From Actinomadura pelletieri DSM 43383 (GTDB lineage Bacteria; Actinomycetota; Actinomycetes; Streptosporangiales; Streptosporangiaceae), in NCBI RefSeq assembly GCF_003634705.1, contig NZ_RBWU01000001.1:186001-250000 (forward strand): a stretch of 64,000 nt of DNA, in the 5' to 3' direction. Shown here piece by piece: positions 33,173 through 41,684 of the stretch. Positions within the stretch are counted from its first letter, which is position 1, and each line of letters begins with the position of its first letter. Below the pieces are notes generated by a model. It made no database searches and was not told the origin of the DNA. It saw nothing but the letters and a program-made list of their open reading frames with translations. A program made the translations under genes and the position numbers.

Positions 33173-34603
33173 TCAGGGGGTGGCGAGGGAACTCATCACG
33201 TGCTTGATGCGGGTGTAGTCCTCGAAGCCGTACATGGACAGGTCCTTGCCGTGCCCGGAGTGCTTGAAGCCGCCGTGCGGCATCTCGGCGACCAGGGGGA
33301 TGTGCGTGTTGATCCACACGCAGCCGAAGTCGAGCTTGGCCGCCATCCGCATCGCCGTCGCGTGGTCGCGGGTCCATACCGAGGACGCCAGGCCGTGTTC
33401 GACGCCGTTGGCGAACCGGACGGCCTCGTCCTCGTCGGTGAAGCGCTGGACGGTGATGACCGGTCCGAAGATCTCGGTCTGGCTGGCCTCGTCCTGCTGG
33501 CACAGCCCGGACACGACGGTGGGCGCGTAGAAGTAGCCGCGGTTGCCGACGCGCGTCCCGCCGTGGTGGACGGTCGCGTGCCCGGGTAGCCGGTCGACCA
33601 TTCCGGCCACCCGGTCCAGCTGGTCGGCGTTGTTCAGCGGGCCGTAGGTGGCGTCCGGGGCCGACGGGCCGCCGGTGCGGGTCATGGCCGCCTGCTCGGT
33701 CAGCGCCGCGACGAGGTCGTCGTGGGCGTCGGCGGCGACCAGCACCCGGCTGGCGGCGGTGCAGTCCTGGCCCGCGTTGAAGTACGCGGCGCCCGCGATG
33801 CCCGCGGCCGTCGCGCCGATGTCGGCGTCGCCGAACACGACGACCGGCGCCTTGCCGCCGAGTTCCAGGTGCGTGCGCTTCAGTCCGGGCGCGGCGGTGG
33901 CGGCGACGTCCGCGCCCGCCCGGATGGAACCGGTGATCGACACCAGATCGGGCCTCGGGTGCGCGACCATGCCGCGGCCGGTGCTCCGGTCGCCGCAGAG
34001 CACGTTCAGCACCCCGGGCGGCAGGAACTCCGCGCAGATCTCGGCCAGGAGCGCGGTGGACGCCGGGGTGGTGTCGGACGGCTTGAGCACGACCGTGTTA
34101 CCGGCGGCCAGCGCGGGCGCGATCTTCCACACGGCCATCATCAGCGGGTAGTTCCACGGGGTGATCTGGGCGCAGACCCCGACCGGTTCGCGGCGCACGA
34201 AGGAGGTGTGCCCCGCCATGTACTCGCCGGCGGCGCGGCCTTCGAGGATGCGCGCCGCGCCGGCGAAGAACCGCAGCTGGTCGGCGCACAGCGGGATCTC
34301 CTCGGCGGCGGTGAGGGCCCGGGGCTTGCCGGTGTCGGCGCACTCGACGTCGGTCAGTTCGTCCTGCCGCGCGTCGACGGCGTCGGCGATCCTGAGCAGG
34401 GCGCGCTGCCGTTCGGCGGGCGACGTCCAGCGCCAGATCTCGAACGCCTCGGCCGCGGCGCTCATCGCGGCGTCGATGTCGGCGTCCCCGGACAGCGGCG
34501 AGGTCGCGTAGACCTCCTCGGTCACCGGGTCGACGATGTCGAGCGTGCGTCCGTCGGCGGCGGCCTGTCGCTTGCCGTCCACGAAGTTGGTGAAGGTCGT
34601 CAC
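33173..34603 (-). CDS. Aldehyde dehydrogenase, gamma-aminobutyraldehyde type
   Basis: A 476-residue NAD-dependent aldehyde dehydrogenase. Glu247 in HLELGGKAPVVVF and Cys281 in FNAGQDCTAASRV are the catalytic pair. QITPWNYPLMMAVWKIAPAL and GSIRAGADVA mark the NAD site. The GQDCTA context is that of aminobutyraldehyde and betaine-aldehyde dehydrogenases (PatD/PuuC). GTG 34603 is chosen, with GGGAGGAC about seven bases upstream. With the neighbouring class III aminotransferase it can turn putrescine through 4-aminobutyraldehyde to GABA. The Lrp gene is divergent, sharing a 176-bp promoter region. Confidence 0.9.
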   Translation of the reverse strand: MTTFTNFVDGKRQAAADGRTLDIVDPVTEEVYATSPLSGDADIDAAMSAAAEAFEIWRWTSPAERQRALLRIADAVDARQDELTDVECADTGKPRALTAAEEIPLCADQLRFFAGAARILEGRAAGEYMAGHTSFVRREPVGVCAQITPWNYPLMMAVWKIAPALAAGNTVVLKPSDTTPASTALLAEICAEFLPPGVLNVLCGDRSTGRGMVAHPRPDLVSITGSIRAGADVAATAAPGLKRTHLELGGKAPVVVFGDADIGATAAGIAGAAYFNAGQDCTAASRVLVAADAHDDLVAALTEQAAMTRTGGPSAPDATYGPLNNADQLDRVAGMVDRLPGHATVHHGGTRVGNRGYFYAPTVVSGLCQQDEASQTEIFGPVITVQRFTDEDEAVRFANGVEHGLASSVWTRDHATAMRMAAKLDFGCVWINTHIPLVAEMPHGGFKHSGHGKDLSMYGFEDYTRIKHVMSSLATP

Positions 34604-34680
34604 CGGCCTGTCCTCCCTGGTCCGCGGCGGGCCCAAAGGTCGCCAAAGCTTGCGTTTTCCGTCGTCAGCTAGCCATCAAG

Positions 34681-34708
34681 CTACTAGATTCATCATGAGA
34701 CGTGTCAA
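34681..34708 (-). promoter_or_regulatory. Sigma-70-type promoter for the aldehyde dehydrogenase
   Basis: On the minus strand, TTGACA (34708-34703) is followed after 16 bp by TAGTAG (34686-34681). Initiation would be about 70 bases before the GTG start. CTAGTAGC and CAACTAATA repeats around it recall the CTAATTTA motifs near 35250-35294 and may be Lrp contacts. Confidence 0.45.
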
Positions 34709-34779
34709 TAGCAACTAATATCGAAGCATAGATGCCTTCGCGCTCTTCCGCGGTGACCGCGTCCTGGGATGATGCGGTC

Positions 34780-35244
34780 ATGAGCAGGAAGTCCATGCCG
34801 GAGCTCGACGACGTCTCCTGGCAGATCATCGAGCAGTTGCAGGAGGACGGCCGCCGGTCCTACGGGACGATCGCCAAGGTGGTCGGGCTCTCGGAGGCGG
34901 CGGTCCGCCAGCGGGTGCAGCGGATGACGGAGGCGGGCGTGATGAAGATCGTCGCCGTGGCCGATCCGATCCGGGTGGGCGGACGCCGGCAGGCCATGGT
35001 CGGCGTGAAGGTGCAGGGCACGCTGGAACCGGTCGCCTCGGCCCTGTCGGAGATGCCCGAGACGATCTACGTGGTGCTCTGCGCGGGCACCTACGACATC
35101 CTCTGCGAGGTCGTGTGCGAGGACGACGCGCACCTGGCCGAGGTGCTGGCGACCCGCATCAGGTCGATCCCCGGGGTGGCGAGCACGGAGACCTTCGTCT
35201 ACCTGGAGCTGCGCAAGGAGAGCTATCAGTGGCGGGCGCAGTGA
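34780..35244 (+). CDS. Lrp/AsnC-family regulator
   Basis: A 154-residue protein. The N-terminal winged helix begins LDDVSWQIIEQLQEDGRRSYGTIAKVVGLSEAAVRQRVQRM. The C-terminal RAM domain (about 75-150) has the expected pattern ending VASTETFVYLELRKESYQW. Lrp proteins form octamers and respond to amino acids or amines. It lies between the divergent aldehyde dehydrogenase and the aminotransferase and probably controls both. ATG 34780 is preferred; an upstream ATG at 34732 would add 16 residues without family similarity. Confidence 0.9.
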   Translation: MSRKSMPELDDVSWQIIEQLQEDGRRSYGTIAKVVGLSEAAVRQRVQRMTEAGVMKIVAVADPIRVGGRRQAMVGVKVQGTLEPVASALSEMPETIYVVLCAGTYDILCEVVCEDDAHLAEVLATRIRSIPGVASTETFVYLELRKESYQWRAQ

Positions 35245-35250
35245 TCGACT

Positions 35251-35294
35251 ACTAATTTAGTTGTACAGAGACAAGATCTCCACTAATTTACTTG
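35251..35294. repeat. Tandem ACTAATTTA(G/C)TTG repeats, likely Lrp sites
   Basis: Two near-identical 13-mers, at 35251-35263 and 35282-35294, differ at one base and are 31 bp apart, about three helical turns. They lie in the 83-bp gap between lrp and the aminotransferase, the second overlapping its -35 region. Phased direct repeats are typical of Lrp-type wrapping. Confidence 0.6.
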
Positions 35295-35321
35295 CGTTTC
35301 TGGCGTTTGACATGCGATAAC
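35292..35321 (+). promoter_or_regulatory. Promoter for a leaderless aminotransferase mRNA
   Basis: TTGCGT (35292-35297) and GATAAC (35316-35321) are separated by 18 bp. Transcription would begin at about 35328, the A of the ATG, and no ribosome site exists before that ATG. Leaderless translation is common in actinomycetes. Confidence 0.5.
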
Positions 35322-35327
35322 GTAAGT

Positions 35328-36722
35328 ATGTCTACGAACGTGTCCTCGGTCGCCGGTGCGCCGGCTCGGCACTCCGCCGTCCCGTCGATCGACCATCTGT
35401 GGTTGCACTTCACCCGTCACTCCGCCGCGGACGACGCCGACGTCCCGGTGATCGTGCGAGGCGAGGGCGTTCATCTCTGGGACGCCCGAGGCAAGCGCTA
35501 TATCGACGGCCTGGCCGGTCTGTTCGCCGTCCAGGTCGGTCATGGCAGGGAGGAACTGGCCGAGGCCGCCGCCGAGCAGACGCGGCGGCTGGCCTACTTC
35601 CCGCTCTGGTCCCACGCCCATCCGAGCGCGATCGAACTGGCCGACCGGCTCGCCGCCGCCGCGCCCGGTGATCTGAACCGGGTCTTCTTCACCGTCAGCG
35701 GCGGGGAGTCGGTGGAGACCGCGTGGAAGCTCGCCAAGCAGTACTTCAAGCTGGTCGGCAAACCGTACAAGCACAAGGTGATCAGTCGTTCGCTCGCCTA
35801 CCACGGCACCTCGCAGGGCGCGCTGTCGATCACCGGCATCCCCGGCGCCAAACAGGACTTCGAGCCGCTGGTACCGAGCACGATCCGGGTGCCGAACACC
35901 AACTTCTACCGGGCGCCCGAACACGGCGATGACCTCGCGGCGTTCGGCCGGTGGGCCGCCGACCAGATCGAGCGGGCCATCGAGTTCGAGGGCCCCGACA
36001 CCGTCGCCGCGGTCTTCCTGGAGCCCGTGCAGAACACCGGTGGCTGTTTCCCACCGCCGCCCGGCTACCTGGAGCGTGTCCGCGAGATCTGCGACCGGCA
36101 TGACGTGCTGCTGGTGTCCGACGAGGTCATCTGCGCGTTCGGCCGGCTCGGACACGCCTTCGGCTCCGCACGGTACGGCTACCGGCCCGACATGATCACC
36201 ACGGCCAAGGGCCTGACCTCCGGTTACGCCCCGCTCGGCGCCGTCCTGATCGACGAGCGGCTGATGGAGCCGTTCCGCCGGGACGGCGCGACCTTCATGC
36301 ACGGATCGACCTATGGCGGGCATCCGGTCTCCTGTGCCGTGGCGTTGGCCAACCTCGACGTCCTCGAACGGGAGGACCTGTACGGGCATGTCCGCGAGAC
36401 GGAGTCGGCGTTCCGCGCGACCTTGGAGAGGCTTCGCGACCTGCCGATCGTCGGCGACATCCGTGGTGAGGGCTTCTTCTACGGCATCGAGCTCGTAAAG
36501 GACCGTTCCACTCGCGAGACGTTCACCGAGCAGGAGTCGAAGCGGATTCTGCGCGACCACGTGTCCGCCCGGCTGTTCGAGGGCGGGCTCTACTGCCGTG
36601 CCGACGACCGCGCGGAACCGGTCGTCCAGCTCGCGCCGCCGCTGATCTGCGGCCGGCAGGAGTTCGACGAGATGGAACAGATCCTGCGGGACGCCCTCAC
36701 GAGCGCCACACGGCTGCTCTAG
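35328..36722 (+). CDS. Class III omega-aminotransferase (putrescine/diamine type)
   Basis: A 464-residue PLP enzyme. Lys294 in TTAKGLTSGYAPLGA is the Schiff-base lysine, Asp265 in LVSDEVICAFGR binds the pyridine nitrogen, and FTVSGGESVETAWKLAKQY forms the cofactor pocket. Sequence type matches omega-amino acid and diamine transaminases using pyruvate or 2-oxoglutarate. Neighbours (aminobutyraldehyde dehydrogenase, agmatinase-like hydrolase, APC permease) point to putrescine. The short distance from the predicted promoter indicates a leaderless message, controlled by the phased repeats upstream. A bidirectional terminator follows. Confidence 0.9.
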   Translation: MSTNVSSVAGAPARHSAVPSIDHLWLHFTRHSAADDADVPVIVRGEGVHLWDARGKRYIDGLAGLFAVQVGHGREELAEAAAEQTRRLAYFPLWSHAHPSAIELADRLAAAAPGDLNRVFFTVSGGESVETAWKLAKQYFKLVGKPYKHKVISRSLAYHGTSQGALSITGIPGAKQDFEPLVPSTIRVPNTNFYRAPEHGDDLAAFGRWAADQIERAIEFEGPDTVAAVFLEPVQNTGGCFPPPPGYLERVREICDRHDVLLVSDEVICAFGRLGHAFGSARYGYRPDMITTAKGLTSGYAPLGAVLIDERLMEPFRRDGATFMHGSTYGGHPVSCAVALANLDVLEREDLYGHVRETESAFRATLERLRDLPIVGDIRGEGFFYGIELVKDRSTRETFTEQESKRILRDHVSARLFEGGLYCRADDRAEPVVQLAPPLICGRQEFDEMEQILRDALTSATRLL

Positions 36723-36736
36723 ACCCGGCAAGGCGA

Positions 36737-36766
36737 GAACCCCGCCCGGAGAGCCGGGCGGGGTTC
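36737..36766. terminator. Bidirectional terminator hairpin
   Basis: A perfect 13-bp stem (GAACCCCGCCCGG pairing with CCGGGCGGGGTTC) with an AGAG loop sits midway in the 52-bp gap between the convergent aminotransferase and amidohydrolase genes. It can serve both strands. Confidence 0.9.
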
Positions 36767-36774
36767 GCCGCTTT

Positions 36775-38370
36775 CTAGTGGTCGTTGATGTAGGTGAGAC
36801 GGCCGTCCACCAGGGTGAACCGGATGGGCGCCTCGGCCAGCTCGTCCGCGGTGGCCCGCAGCGGATGGACGGTGAAGGCCGTGAGATCGGCCCGGGCCCC
36901 GGGAACGATCCGTCCCGACCTGGACGGATCACCCGTGGCCAGCGCCGCATGAGTGGTCATCCCCTCAAGCGCCATCCGGGGCGTCAGAGCCTGCGCCGGA
37001 TTGAGCGGCGCGGCTCCCCAACCTGGGACGGTACGGGCGCGGGCGGCGACCAGCGTCTCCCGCGCGTCGTAGTGGGCGACCGGCCAGTCCGAACCGAGCA
37101 CCAGCGCCGCGCCCGCGTCCCGCAGGTCACGACATCGCCAGGCGCGTCCCGCCCGTTCCGGACCGAGCCGGTGCGACCAGGTGTCGCTCTGGTCGGCGCG
37201 GGCGTACGCGAGATGCCCCGGCTGCATGGACGCCACCACCCCGAGCGCCGCGAAGCGGTCGATCTGGGCCTGGCTGACCGTCTCGATGTGCTCGATCCGA
37301 TGCCGGACGGTCGTCCTTTCCGCGGTTTCCAGGGAATCCAGCACGTGTTTCACGGCCGCGTCGCCGATCGCGTGGGTGATGGTCGGGATTCCCTCGGCGG
37401 CCAGCGTGTTCACGACCCGTGTGTACTCGGCCGGGTCACGCCAGAACGAGTCGGTGCTCTCGCCGTGGCAGTCGGGTTCCTCCAGCCAGGCCGTGCCGCC
37501 CTCGATCGTCCCGTCGACGAAGAGCTTGACGCCCCCCACCGACCAGCGGCGGCCGCGCTCGTCCTGGAGCGCCCGGACGACGTCGAGATCGTCGCCGGGC
37601 ATGCACCAGGGGGCGAACCGCAGCCGCAGGGGCAGGTCCTCGTCCTTCTCGATCTCGGCCATGAGGGCGAGGGCGTCGGGTGTCCCGTCCATGACATGCC
37701 CGCCGGTGAGGCCGGTGGCGGCCATCGACGAGAGCAGGTCGAGCAGGTATCGACGGCGCACGTCCCGATCGATCGGGGGGATGAGATCGTGCACCAGGTC
37801 CATGGCGGCGTGCTCCAGCAGATGCCCGGTGGGCCTGCCGTCGGCGTCGCAGACGATCTCGGCGCGCTGCTGGAACTCGCGGGGGCCGGTGATTCCCGCG
37901 ATGTCCAGGGCGGCCGAGTTGACCAGGGCGGAGTGCGCGTCGAAAAGGCGAAGAAAGGTCGGCACCTCGCGGACGACGTCGTCGATGAGGTCCCGGCCGA
38001 CGCGCCGTCCCGCGAAGATGTTGAAGTCGAGGGAGTGCCCCTCCAGCCATTCGCCCCGGCCGACGCGCCGAGCGGCCGACGCGAGCGTGTCGCGCAGCTC
38101 GTCAAGGGTCCGGCAGCCGGACAGGTCGATCGCGCCCGCCGCGTCGGCGCCGTACACGGGGTGCATGTGGCCGTCGACGAGCCCCGGGGTCAGGGTGCCG
38201 CCGTCCAGGTCGAGCAGGGTGGTGCGGGGTCCGCGCCAGTCGAGGGCGCCCGCGTCGTCGCCCACCCAGACGATGGTCCCGTCCTTGATCGCGACCGCGG
38301 TGGCGACCGGATCGGCGGGGTCGAGGGTCAACACCGTTCCGCCGACCAGCAAGGTCTCGGCGTTGGTCAT
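36775..38370 (-). CDS. YtcJ-like metal-dependent amidohydrolase
   Basis: A 531-residue amidohydrolase of the YtcJ/NfdA group. It has the metal motif VDGHMHP early, VGGVKLFVDGTIEGGTAWL in the middle, HRIEHIETV, then GSDWPVAHYDAR with the late metal-binding Asp. A beta-sandwich formed by both ends surrounds the barrel, closing with TLVDGRLTYIND. Such enzymes hydrolyse amides, carbamates or formyl groups, but substrates are rarely known. The gene starts 26 bp after the APC permease stop and is probably co-transcribed with it, under the TetR operator at 39885. The ligand may be an N-acylated or guanidino amine (inference). Confidence 0.88.
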   Translation of the reverse strand: MTNAETLLVGGTVLTLDPADPVATAVAIKDGTIVWVGDDAGALDWRGPRTTLLDLDGGTLTPGLVDGHMHPVYGADAAGAIDLSGCRTLDELRDTLASAARRVGRGEWLEGHSLDFNIFAGRRVGRDLIDDVVREVPTFLRLFDAHSALVNSAALDIAGITGPREFQQRAEIVCDADGRPTGHLLEHAAMDLVHDLIPPIDRDVRRRYLLDLLSSMAATGLTGGHVMDGTPDALALMAEIEKDEDLPLRLRFAPWCMPGDDLDVVRALQDERGRRWSVGGVKLFVDGTIEGGTAWLEEPDCHGESTDSFWRDPAEYTRVVNTLAAEGIPTITHAIGDAAVKHVLDSLETAERTTVRHRIEHIETVSQAQIDRFAALGVVASMQPGHLAYARADQSDTWSHRLGPERAGRAWRCRDLRDAGAALVLGSDWPVAHYDARETLVAARARTVPGWGAAPLNPAQALTPRMALEGMTTHAALATGDPSRSGRIVPGARADLTAFTVHPLRATADELAEAPIRFTLVDGRLTYINDH

Positions 38371-38396
38371 GAAGGTCCTTTCTCAGCGGGGACGTC

Positions 38397-39860
38397 TCAG
38401 GGGGCCGGCTCGGACAGCGTGTCGACCGGGTCGGGGTCGTCCTGGCCGAACCGCTCGTAGTCCTCGGGACGCTTGCGGCGCAGCCAGGCCGCCAGCCCGA
38501 GCCCGATGGCGACGACGACCGGGACGACGCCGACGATCAGCACGTTCACCCGGGTGGACGCGCCCGTGAGCAGCGCGGTCTTGTCGATCGCCAGGTAGAG
38601 CGCGGCCGTCATCAGCACGGCCGCCAGGATCGGGGTCCACAGCGTCACCAGCGGGTTCTCCCGGTGGGTGATGCGGCGGAAGAACATCGGGACCGCGAGC
38701 GCCACCAGCACCTGGAGCAGGATGAGCCCGTACAGCCCCGGCGTGTTGACCCAGATCAGCAGTTGCCGGGTCGGGTCGGCGTCGGTGAACGCGAACGCGC
38801 CGACCACGATCACGCTGAGCCCGGTCTGGAGGATTCCGGCCCGGTACGGCGAGCGGGTGCGGGCGTGCGTCACGCCGAGCCACTTGGGCAGCAGCCCGTC
38901 CTGGGAGATGGCGAGGGCGTACCGGTTGATCGCGTTGTGGAACGCCACCAGCGACGCGATGAGGCTGGTCACCACCAGCACGTGCATCACGTCGGAGGCC
39001 CAGTCCCCGACGTAGATCTCGGCCGCGGAGAAGAACAGCCCCTCGGGGTTGCCGAGCACGGCGTCGATCACCCCGGTCGCCCCGTACGCCTGGACGATCA
39101 TCCAGACGATGAAGCCGTAGAAGATGCCGAGGAAGGCGACCGCGGCGAACGTCGCCCGGGGGATCGTCCTGCGGGGGTCGCGGGCCTCCATCCGGTAGAG
39201 CACGGTCGACTCGAAGCCGATGAACGCGGCGAACGCGAACGTCAGCGAGGCGCTGGTCTGCGAACTCAGCACGTGCGACGGCTCGAAGGGATCGAGGCCG
39301 AGGCCGTGCGGTCCGCCGTCGAGGACGACGGCCACGGCCAGCACGACCAGGATGAGCGTCTCGGCGGCCAGCAGGATCGCCAGCAGCCTGGCGCCGAACT
39401 CGACGCTGCGGAATCCGGCGTACCAGACGACCGCGATACCGATCATCGCGTAGACGGGCCAGGGCAGGATGACGCCGGTCAGCGACTCGACGGTGCTCTT
39501 CGCGGACGCGCCGAGCAGCCCGTACATGCCGATCTGCAGCGAGTTGTAGGACATCAGGGCGAGCACGGCCGCCGCCACACCCGCCGGACGTCCGAGCCCG
39601 CGCGTGACATAGGTGTAGAACGCGCCGGCCCCACTGACGTATCGCGACATCGTGGTGAAGCCGACCGCGAAGATCGCCAGCACGACCCCCGCCATGGGAT
39701 ACGCGGCCGCGGCCCCGATCCCCCCGGCCAGGATGGCGAGCGGCGCCACCCCGGCCATGATCATCAGCGGCGCGGCGGCCGACACCACGTAGTACGTGAT
39801 GGCGCCGGTGCCGAGCACACCGCGCTTCAGCTCTGTCTGTGGTCCTGCCGCAGTGGCCAT
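38397..39860 (-). CDS. APC-family amino acid/polyamine permease
   Basis: A 487-residue transporter with about twelve membrane helices. It starts with KRGVLGTGAITYYVVSAAAP, shows GGIGAAAAYPMAG, the helix-6-like FAAFIGFESTVLYRMEARDPRRTIPRA region, and FHNAINRYALAISQDG. It ends in a cytoplasmic acidic tail. These match the amino acid/polyamine/organocation superfamily. ATG 39860 is chosen, with GGAGG nine bases upstream; the GTG at 39869 is too close to that site. It is divergent from a TetR regulator with a palindrome between them, and followed by the amidohydrolase. Confidence 0.9.
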   Translation of the reverse strand: MATAAGPQTELKRGVLGTGAITYYVVSAAAPLMIMAGVAPLAILAGGIGAAAAYPMAGVVLAIFAVGFTTMSRYVSGAGAFYTYVTRGLGRPAGVAAAVLALMSYNSLQIGMYGLLGASAKSTVESLTGVILPWPVYAMIGIAVVWYAGFRSVEFGARLLAILLAAETLILVVLAVAVVLDGGPHGLGLDPFEPSHVLSSQTSASLTFAFAAFIGFESTVLYRMEARDPRRTIPRATFAAVAFLGIFYGFIVWMIVQAYGATGVIDAVLGNPEGLFFSAAEIYVGDWASDVMHVLVVTSLIASLVAFHNAINRYALAISQDGLLPKWLGVTHARTRSPYRAGILQTGLSVIVVGAFAFTDADPTRQLLIWVNTPGLYGLILLQVLVALAVPMFFRRITHRENPLVTLWTPILAAVLMTAALYLAIDKTALLTGASTRVNVLIVGVVPVVVAIGLGLAAWLRRKRPEDYERFGQDDPDPVDTLSEPAP

Positions 39861-39884
39861 GGACCCCACCTCCGTGTTGCATGT

Positions 39885-39903
39885 AACCTAAATCTATTAG
39901 GTT
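39885..39903. promoter_or_regulatory. TetR-type operator AACCTAA-N5-TTAGGTT
   Basis: A perfect 7-bp inverted repeat, followed directly by a further TAGGTT half site, lies in the 120-bp gap between the divergent APC permease and TetR genes. The AT-rich position overlaps the expected permease promoter, fitting repression of the permease/amidohydrolase operon and autoregulation. Confidence 0.65.
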
Positions 39904-39980
39904 TAGGTTTCTGCCATGCTAGGGCCGATGAGCCAGGTCACACCAGACGGTTCACATCACGGATCGATGAAGGAGGTCAG

Positions 39981-40589
39981 ATGGCCCGCCCCCGCAAGCC
40001 GTTGCTCGACCATGACCGGATCGCCACCGCGACGCTGGAACTGGTCGACGAGGAGGGCAACTTCACCATGCCCGGACTGGCCCGCCGGCTCGGCGTCCAG
40101 ACACCGTCGCTCTACCACCATGTGGACGGACGGGCCGGCGTCATCGAACTGCTGCGCGGCAAGATCGACGAACAGATCGACAACACGCTGCTGGACCTGA
40201 CCCCCTGGGACCGGGCCCTGGACGCCTACGCCCGCGCCCACCGGGCCGCCTTCGCCGCCCACCCGCACGTTATCCCGCTCCTGGCCACCAGCACCGTGCA
40301 CGCGCCCCGTGTCGTCGCGGTCTACGACAAGATCGCCGAGCTGCTGAGCCAGGCCGGGGTGCCCCCGGAGCAGATCATGCCGTCCTTCACCGCGCTGGAG
40401 AACTTCCTGCTCGGCTCCGCGCTGGACCTGGCCGCGCCGGAGGTCATGTGGGAGGTCCCGCCGGACGTCCAGGCACCGCACCTGTCCCAGGCCCTGACCG
40501 CCCAGGCCGCCTCGGCGACCCGTTCCGACCAGGCGTTCGAGTTCGGTCTCGCCGCCATGCTCGACGCCCTGCGACACATGAACGACTAA
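39981..40589 (+). CDS. TetR-family repressor
   Basis: A 202-residue protein. The N-terminal helix-turn-helix (about 10-55) has ALELVDEEG-like spacing and PGLARRLGVQTPSLYHHVDGR, the hallmark of TetR DNA-binding domains. The C-terminal domain is helical and of the TetR_C type (PSFTALENFLLGSALDLA). A strong AAGGAGG precedes ATG 39981 by five bases. It lies 12 bp before the ureohydrolase gene and divergent to the permease, so it most likely controls both directions through the palindrome at 39885-39903. Confidence 0.92.
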   Translation: MARPRKPLLDHDRIATATLELVDEEGNFTMPGLARRLGVQTPSLYHHVDGRAGVIELLRGKIDEQIDNTLLDLTPWDRALDAYARAHRAAFAAHPHVIPLLATSTVHAPRVVAVYDKIAELLSQAGVPPEQIMPSFTALENFLLGSALDLAAPEVMWEVPPDVQAPHLSQALTAQAASATRSDQAFEFGLAAMLDALRHMND

Positions 40590-40601
40590 GGAGAGTTCGC
40601 G

Positions 40602-41624
40602 ATGACCCGCTACGGCGCACAGTTCGGTCCCGACATCACCTTCCTCGGCGTCGACCCGTGCGACTGGTCCGAACCCGGTACCTACGCCGACGCCGACGTG
40701 GTGATCCTCGGCGCGCCGTTCGACGGCGGCACGTCCCACCGCGCCGGGACGCGCTTCGGCCCCCAGTACATCCGCCAGGCCTGCTACCTGGCCCATGACG
40801 GGTCACGGCCGTCGCTCGCCATGCGCGTCGACGGGCTGAAGGACCTGCGGGTCTACGACGCCGGTGACGTGGAGATGTTCTCCGGCGACGCCGACACCGC
40901 CGTCCAGAGACTGCGGCACGCCGTGTACACCATCACGGCCAACGGGGCGCTGCCCCTGGTGATCGGCGGGGACCACACCATCGCCTGGCCGGACGCGTCC
41001 GGCGTCGCCGAACATGTCGGCCGCGGCCGGGTCTCCATGATCCACTTCGATGCGCACGCCGACACCGGCGACATCGAGTTCGGCTCCCTGATCGGCCACG
41101 GCCAGCCCATGCGCCGACTCCTCGAGTCTGGAGCGGTCCGCGGTGACCGATTCCTCCAAATCGGACTGCGGGGCTACTGGCCGGGGCCCGAGACGCTGGA
41201 ATGGATGGCGGCGCAGGAGATGCGGTCGTACGAGATGACCGAGATCGTGCACCGCGGCCTGGACGACTGCCTCACCGAGGCGTTCGCCATCGCCACCGAC
41301 GACTGTGACGGCGTCTTCCTCTCCGTCGACATCGACGTGTGCGACCCGGGCCACGCCCCCGGGACCGGCACCCCCGAACCCGGTGGTCTGACCGCGCGGC
41401 AGCTTCTCGACTCGATCCGCCGCGTCTGCTACGAACTGCCGGTCGTCGGCATCGACCTGGTCGAGGTGTCACCGCCCTACGACCAGTCCGACATCACCAG
41501 CATGCTCGCCAACCGCGCCATTCTCGAAGCCCTCTCGGCCCTGGCCCGCCGCGCACGGGACCAGGCCACGAAGACCACCTGGGACCCGTACCAGCCACTG
41601 CTGGCCGACCGCGACACAGCCTGA
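40602..41624 (+). CDS. Agmatinase/guanidinobutyrase-family ureohydrolase
   Basis: A 340-residue binuclear Mn enzyme. Metal ligands are in GGDHT (Asp124, His125), HFDAHAD (Asp150, His152, Asp154) and SVDIDVCDPGHAPGTGTPEPGG, quoted here as family motifs. N-terminal PFDGGTSHRAGTRFGPQ is typical of SpeB-like agmatinases rather than arginases. It cleaves urea from agmatine, guanidinobutyrate or a related guanidine. The product putrescine or GABA would feed the aminotransferase and dehydrogenase encoded at 33-37 kb. AAGGAGAG precedes the ATG. Substrate choice cannot be fixed by sequence alone. Confidence 0.9.
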   Translation: MTRYGAQFGPDITFLGVDPCDWSEPGTYADADVVILGAPFDGGTSHRAGTRFGPQYIRQACYLAHDGSRPSLAMRVDGLKDLRVYDAGDVEMFSGDADTAVQRLRHAVYTITANGALPLVIGGDHTIAWPDASGVAEHVGRGRVSMIHFDAHADTGDIEFGSLIGHGQPMRRLLESGAVRGDRFLQIGLRGYWPGPETLEWMAAQEMRSYEMTEIVHRGLDDCLTEAFAIATDDCDGVFLSVDIDVCDPGHAPGTGTPEPGGLTARQLLDSIRRVCYELPVVGIDLVEVSPPYDQSDITSMLANRAILEALSALARRARDQATKTTWDPYQPLLADRDTA

Positions 41625-41649
41625 CCCGTTCGGTTACCGGCCGAACTCG

Positions 41650-41668
41650 TCCGAAACCATAATTCGGA
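41650..41668. promoter_or_regulatory. Inverted repeat TCCGAA-N7-TTCGGA
   Basis: A 6-bp dyad lies 17 bp before the HATPase-type gene. Just upstream, GTTCGG (41628) and CCGAAC (41641) form another short hairpin that could end the ureohydrolase transcript. Function is uncertain. Confidence 0.3.
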
Positions 41669-41684
41669 TACAGGAGGCCACCCC

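Noticed and set aside
38664..39980. Long in-frame N-terminal extension of the TetR regulator
   Set aside because: It lies antisense to the APC permease and lacks TetR similarity; AAGGAGG before ATG 39981 fixes the start.
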